Positions 59,420 to 64,000 of a stretch of DNA of 64,000 bases are shown here, piece after piece. The notes beneath the pieces are model-generated. The model saw only the letters and a list, made by a program, of their open reading frames with translations, made no database searches and was not told the DNA's origin. The stretch spans positions 26,689,275 through 26,753,274 of the forward strand of contig OZ020308.1 in assembly GCA_963971305.1 (NCBI GenBank), in the 5' to 3' direction. Made by a program: the position numbers and the translations under genes. Position 1 is the stretch's first letter; each line of letters begins with the position of its first letter. Source of the DNA: Arcuatula senhousia. Lineage: Eukaryota; Mollusca; Bivalvia; Mytilida; Mytilidae.

Positions 59420-59502
59420 AAAGAAGCAGAGGTACCAATGAGGTATCCGAATGTCAAAAGTCCGAAAGGGCAGAGACAAAACTAGTAAACACCAACAAGT
59501 GT
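59420..59502 (-). mobile_element. Penelope-like 3' tail fragment
   Basis: 'agaagcagaggtaccaatga' followed by 'gtcaaaagtccgaaagggcagagacaaaac'. Only the outermost 80 bp are present. Confidence 0.65.
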
Positions 59503-60014
59503 TATGTTTGACAACATTCATGTAATTGCGCTAAAGTAAATATCCAACTCAAACTCTAACTCGATCTGTAAATCGAACTTTTACTCGAATATTGCAATAA
59601 AAATCACTGTTTCGAGTTAGCTCAAATTTCAACTGGAACTCGAAAAATAACTCTAACTCTAACTCAAAATTTAACTCGAACTCGAGTCGTAACTCGAACT
59701 TTAACTCGAACTCTAACTCTGACTCAAACTCGATGATAACCTACACCCATCCTCATTGGGGCCCTTCGATATTCTTTATGTAAAATTTATAAGCGTGGAT
59801 TTTCCATTGCCGATGATCGGTTTTGTGGTCAAAAGGATACTGAGGTAGACTTGGAACGGTGAAATCTCTCGTTCAAACCTAGTGCGAACTATGTTATTTT
59901 TCAATCTTCAAAAAAAATTGTTGATTTTATAATTTTTCTTTGTTCAACTTAGTGAACATTTCTAAAAAAAAAAAGTGCTTTGAAAAACAAAAGAAAAGGA
60001 ACAATAGAGTTGAA

Positions 60015-61017
60015 CAAGAGGCTCCCAGGAGCCTGAATCGCTCACCTGGTCTTATAAAAACTTTTCTAGAGCTAAATGAGCTGAAAATTTAAGCAAGAAA
60101 CAGCTTTTCTCCACTTACTATAGTTTCATTCTGTAGCCATAGGCCAAAATCATGACAAAATGCTATTCTAGGGGCCAAAAACCCTATAAGGGGCCATCTG
60201 ACAACTTCACCCTATGAAGATTTTGTAGAGCTAAATGAACTCAACATTTAAGCAAGCAACAGCTTTTCTCTATCTGCTATAGTTTTCATTCCATAGGCCA
60301 AAAACATGATAGAACGTTATTTTAAGGGCCGAAACCCCTATAAGGGAACATCTGACAACTTCGACCCTATGGAGACTTTTGTAGAGCTAAATAAGCTGAT
60401 CATTTAAGCAAGCAACAGCTTCTCTCTATCTGCTATAGTTTTCATTCCATAGGCCAAAGATATGGAAAAAACGTTAAATTAGAGGCTGTAACCCCCTTAA
60501 ATGGTCATCTGACAACTTCGACCCTATGGAGACTTTTGTAGGGCTTAATGAGCTGAACATTTAAGCAAGCAAAAACTTTTCTCTATCTGTCATTGTTTTC
60601 ATTCTATAAGCAAACAACATGAAAAAATGCTATTTTTCACCTTTAAGGGACCGTTACTCCTATAAGGGGTCATCTGACAACTTCGACTCAATGAAGACTT
60701 TAGTACAGCTTTTGATGCTGAAGCAGTAGCGTGGCATCAGATTTCATCTATCTCTTATACTTTTTGATTTACAAGCCAAAAACAGTAGTCTGACACCCCT
60801 GGTCTATTTTTAGTAACGGTGGCCATGTTGTTTAGACGGCGTTTACCATTTGTGCCATTTTGGTAAAGGACATCCCATAGATGAGGTGTACAAAGTTTCA
60901 AAGCAATCCCTTCGGTCGTTTCGGAGGAGAAGATTTTCAAAGAAAAGTTAAGGACGACGACGACGGACGCCAAGTGATGGCAATAGCTCACCTTGACCTT
61001 CGGTCCAGGTGAGCTAA
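60015..61017 (+). mobile_element. Helitron-like tandem-core element, copy K (complete, with empty site)
   Basis: The left end CAAGAGGCTCCCAGGAGCCT lies at 60015. Core units are anchored near 60190, 60350, 60510 and 60670. The conserved block lies near 60800, the CGACGACGACGG run near 60955 and the right-end hairpin at 60986-61015. It is inserted in an A-run of R1 copy 2. Confidence 0.85.
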
Positions 61018-61089
61018 AAAGTAGAACTGAGTATTCTGAGGGACGATTCGGCTCAGATCACCCCTGTAAGAACAAAGGAGCAGGGATTT

Positions 61090-61290
61090 AATACTTTTAA
61101 TAAATTCAAATTGAAATAGTTAAAATGTTTACCTCTATTTTATATAGAAAAAAATCTACTTGAATTTAGACTTGTTTCTCGTTGTTACGACTTTCACTTA
61201 TCGTTATTACGAGGAATAAAAAAATCTTACAATGAAAATGGTCTCAATAGGCTTTCGTATGATTGTATTAAGCCTGTTCATATGACAAAA
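61090..61290. other. Short gap
   Basis: AT-rich, no feature recognised. Confidence 0.35.
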
Positions 61291-61500
61291 GAAACCAATC
61301 AGCTGACAAATGTGCATAACAAGTACCCATTTGAAACCGACAGCTTCTTTTGTCCACCAAACGTTACAAATATGTTGTCTATAAGAAAGTAAAGCATGTC
61401 GATTATTTGGTGTTCTATAATTTTTTTCATTTTCTATGACTCATTGATGACAAAGAAAGTGTCTCCTTAGTTGACTACCAGATTTTTCTTTTAAACTATC
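61290..61500 (-). mobile_element. Penelope-like fragment
   Basis: 'cagctgacaaatgtgcataacaagtacccatttgaaa' to 'cattgatgacaaagaaagtg' parallels 39955-40115. Strongly decayed. Confidence 0.55.
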
Positions 61501-62540
61501 AAGAAGAAATATAGAGCCTACTGTGTTCCCAACTTCATTTTGAAACTGCCTTTACAACGTAGGCTTTAAGTGAAGGCCAGGGTCAGGTTAAGACCCTGTG
61601 AGTTTGAATTAATGAATGAATAAATGAATAAGAAGTTTTATTTGCAAAAAGCATTTGCATGCTATAGCAACAAAATATATATACATTTAGTGACAATAGC
61701 GAATACAGAGAACAAATACATATCATTATAACCGTCATGAACGTTATTGTATTTGACAGCATGAATTCGAAGTTAAAAATATCTTAACTAACATCAAATA
61801 TTTTAATTGACTATTTGTTTGCCCAGTGCTTCGATTATAATAATTCTCAGTAAGAAACCTGAACAAAATTTATTAACTTATATTTTTTAAATAGATCCAT
61901 ATCCGTTTATGCAAGTGTAAGAAGGTTAAAAAACTGTGATAGTTTCAAGTACTAGAATTGAGTTTGCTGTTACTATAGATCAGAACAGCTGCACCCAAAT
62001 TGCATTTGAAAAAAAATCCGTAAAATGTCTCAAAATAAGGGATTTGAATTATAATTCAAATGTCTTAGTTAAGTAGCAATTTTAAACTTTTGTTAATTTA
62101 TCCTTTTAATATTTTTGGAAAGGTTTAAAGGTTTGAGGGTTAAAAAAAGACTCCTAACACAAAAAAAAAAAGACACAGTTTAATATTTTTTTACCTAAAT
62201 AAATCACCTCTGAACGGTTCGTTTAACATTCATTTTCCTGTCGTTTTTTTATCTCTTTCTTTTGATTGGATGATTTTTTTTTCGATCCAATTTTTTTCAG
62301 TTGTCAGTTTTGTTTTGACAATTATTGCTCGCTAGACCATGGCCACCCCATAGACAAAAGTGAAATAAGTGATTTTTCTCAGTGATATAGACATGGTCTA
62401 GCAAGCATTGTTAGTTCACACACAATCTCCGGTGGTCCACCAAAAGAAATCAAAACTTTTACAAAAGTATAGCAACAAAATGCATAAAACAATATCACTC
62501 TTATAAACAAAGAACGAGTATCCTGATTTTTTTAATTACA
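61500..62540. other. AT-rich intergenic gap
   Basis: No ORF, TIR or repeated block could be supported. It would hold the 3' UTR of gene 3 on the - strand, next to 62544. Confidence 0.4.
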
Positions 62541-62543
62541 AAT

Positions 62544-62728
62544 TCATTTTTGACTCCTTTGTGTGTTTTGTGTTTGTGGTTGACTCTTTGAAAGTACATT
62601 TTCTATTCTTTGACAGTCGAGTACAGCAATGAACATCAAAACACCGACAAGAATTCCTATTCCTAATCCTCCGAGTGCTTTTGCTGTTGGTCTGTCTTCA
62701 TAAACGCTGATTTTTGACAGCTTGTAGG
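62544..62728 (-). CDS. Gene 3 last exon: third paralogue of the double-CTLD membrane family
   Basis: Acceptor tgtttag| in phase 1, as in genes 1 and 2. It encodes AYKLSKISVYEDRPTAKA, then the helix GGLGIGILVGVLMFIAVL, DCQRIENVLSKSQ and a Gln/Ser/Thr tail; stop TGA at 62546-62544. The other exons must lie beyond 64000 on the same strand. Sequence identity to genes 1 and 2 is highest up to DCQ, and the tail differs in all three. Confidence 0.85.
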
Positions 62729-62924
62729 CTAAACAACAACAAAACAGAAACGAGTTATTTTAACATTATAGAAAATGTTCTCTAATACACTAGAAGATCA
62801 TATCTTTACTAGAACGGACAAAATTTACCTATCAAATACTCAATTTAAAGAACTCACAGTGTCTAGTAGGCAAGATAACTTAAAACTTTTAAATGATAAT
62901 ATGATGTTATTTTATCGCAATGGA

Positions 62925-63105
62925 AGAGGGAGGTTTGGCGCGCCATAAAACCCACCATTTCATTTGAAATGCCTGTACCAAGTCAGGACCATTCCGATCT
63001 ATAAATATTCCGGTGTGTCTTCCATGTTTTGTCTTTTCTCTTGGACACTCAGATTGATCCTCCAAGTTCGGTAGTTTTGTTATTACCTTTATTTAGGTAG
63101 TTTTA
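62925..63105 (+). repeat. Dispersed repeat 'WW.KPGF' type, copy 5
   Basis: 'gcaatggaagagggaggtttggcgcgcc' to 'gttcggtagttttgttattaccttta'. It lies in the last intron of gene 3. Confidence 0.7.
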
Positions 63106-64000
63106 TCAAATTTCATTATCAAAAGTTTTCGGTTTTTCCCTTCATGTGCCATTACATGTATCCAATCTGTCTGATTTTTATGTAGCCTATGACTTAAGGT
63201 AGAGCGTGTCACTTGGGTCCAAAATTAATTTGTCAATATATTTTCATCAAAATTGGCATAAATGTCCAAAATGGTGTGCTCTTTCATAATTTGATTCAAA
63301 ATTCATGGGTTTCTTCCCTACTTTTCGAGTTATATCAAGTTAAAGTATCAATATTTTACTTTGAATTATAAAGGAGAAGCCATAAAACACACAAATGTTC
63401 CATTACTTTTTTTCTTGTCAATATATTTCCCTCATTTTTTGGCATTTTATAGATCTTGCAACAATAGATCATTTGCAGAAAACACTATTTTTTGTTCTTT
63501 ACATAATAATGTTTTGAAATTTAAAACCCTGAATGGTATTGATATAAATAAGAATCTGTGAAAATTTCAACAAGATATCTTTATCTGTTCCTGAGATATA
63601 TGAACTTGAAATTACAAAGAATATAATATGAAATCCACAGTTTGTACCAACAGAGGTACAACTGGTCAATATTTGTGTACCAACCGATAGGAGGCTGACT
63701 CATTCTAATTGCTGTAAAATTGTCAATACTGATCAGATTCTTATGAAATTTAATACATTTCTTCAATGTTTATCATAGAATGATACTATGGAGCTAAATT
63801 GGAAATATTATTAAAATTAATGCTAAAATTTCAATTTAAATAAGCCTTTTCCATATTTGGCATTTGAAAATTTTAAAATGTTTTTTCTTCATAATTTCAA
63901 AAGATATCTAAAAAATTCTTTCAGTGGTATGTTTTCCATAAACTTCTTTACACTTTAAATGTGATTTTTGAAACAATGCTCCATTTAATAAGAAATTAGT
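63106..64000. other. Gene 3 intron, AT-rich
   Basis: No CTLD exon was found on the - strand up to the edge. The next expected exon (CTLD2 second half plus stalk) must be further right. Confidence 0.5.

Larger units (their letters stand above)
56892..59748. mobile_element. TIR element (MULE-like) with 10-bp target duplication
   Basis: The left end GGGTGTAGGTAATCATCGAG and the inverse of the right end GGGTGTAGGTTATCATCGAG differ at one base. TIRs continue as long CGAGTT/AACTCG arrays (56910-57045 and 59540-59735). It is flanked by ATCCTCATTG at 56882-56891 and 59749-59758. The interior holds a MITE (57290-57575), an ACAG-rich element (57600-58130), R2 copy 2 and a Penelope-like tail. No transposase. 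Confidence 0.85.
56667..61085 (+). repeat. Dispersed repeat R1, copy 2, split by two insertions
   Basis: Blocks 56667-56891, 59749-60014 and 61018-61085 are collinear with 46886-47440. The first gap holds a MULE-like element, the second Helitron-like copy K. The tRNA-like stretch lies at 59815-59885. Confidence 0.85.

Noticed and set aside
63361..63561. 66-residue frame on + near the right edge
   Set aside because: AT-rich, no motif, antisense to the presumed gene 3 intron.

Overview
The window is AT-rich metazoan genomic DNA. It has split genes with GT/AG introns and no operons or ribosome binding sites. Three things point to a bivalve mollusc, most likely a mussel (Mytilus-like): a short-chain collagen C4-like gene, a cluster of double C-type-lectin membrane genes, and a bivalve-type repeat landscape of hairpin-ended elements with roughly 155-bp core repeats, DIRS relics and Penelope-like relics. 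The species is an inference; no search was possible.

Layout. 1-3360: decayed non-LTR retrotransposon on the + strand. 5717-9571: three-exon C4-like secreted protein gene on the - strand, with one in-frame TAA in its last exon and a 1.2-kb TIR element in its second intron. 9625-11440: palindromic MITE and a Helitron-like tandem-core element. 12000-14370 (+) and 16380-19974 (-): two different DIRS-like tyrosine-recombinase retroelement relics, each broken by later insertions. 21178-24839 (-): gene 1, a receptor-like protein with two C-type lectin domains (CTLDs) and one transmembrane helix. 26460-27800: RTE-like LINE relic. 28487-29245: 357-bp tandem repeat. 33497-44799, or out to 53158 (-): gene 2, a paralogue of gene 1 with the same exon phases and two candidate signal-peptide exons. 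45000-61100: nested repeats, including two dispersed-repeat pairs, a MULE-like TIR element with 10-bp target duplications, Helitron-like copies, Penelope-like copies, a palindrome array and a 376-bp tandem repeat. 62544-62728 (-): last exon of a third paralogue whose other exons lie beyond the right edge.

The three lectin genes share one strand and one architecture: signal peptide, CTLD1, CTLD2, Thr/Ser-rich stalk, glycine-rich membrane helix and a short basic tail. They form a tandem family of probable cell-surface recognition proteins. Each CTLD is encoded by two exons bounded by phase-1 introns and split by a phase-2 intron, so each is a symmetric exon pair. The most informative non-genic signal is the layering of mobile elements. 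Two insertions can be compared with uninterrupted sister copies inside this same window, which shows how each family inserts.
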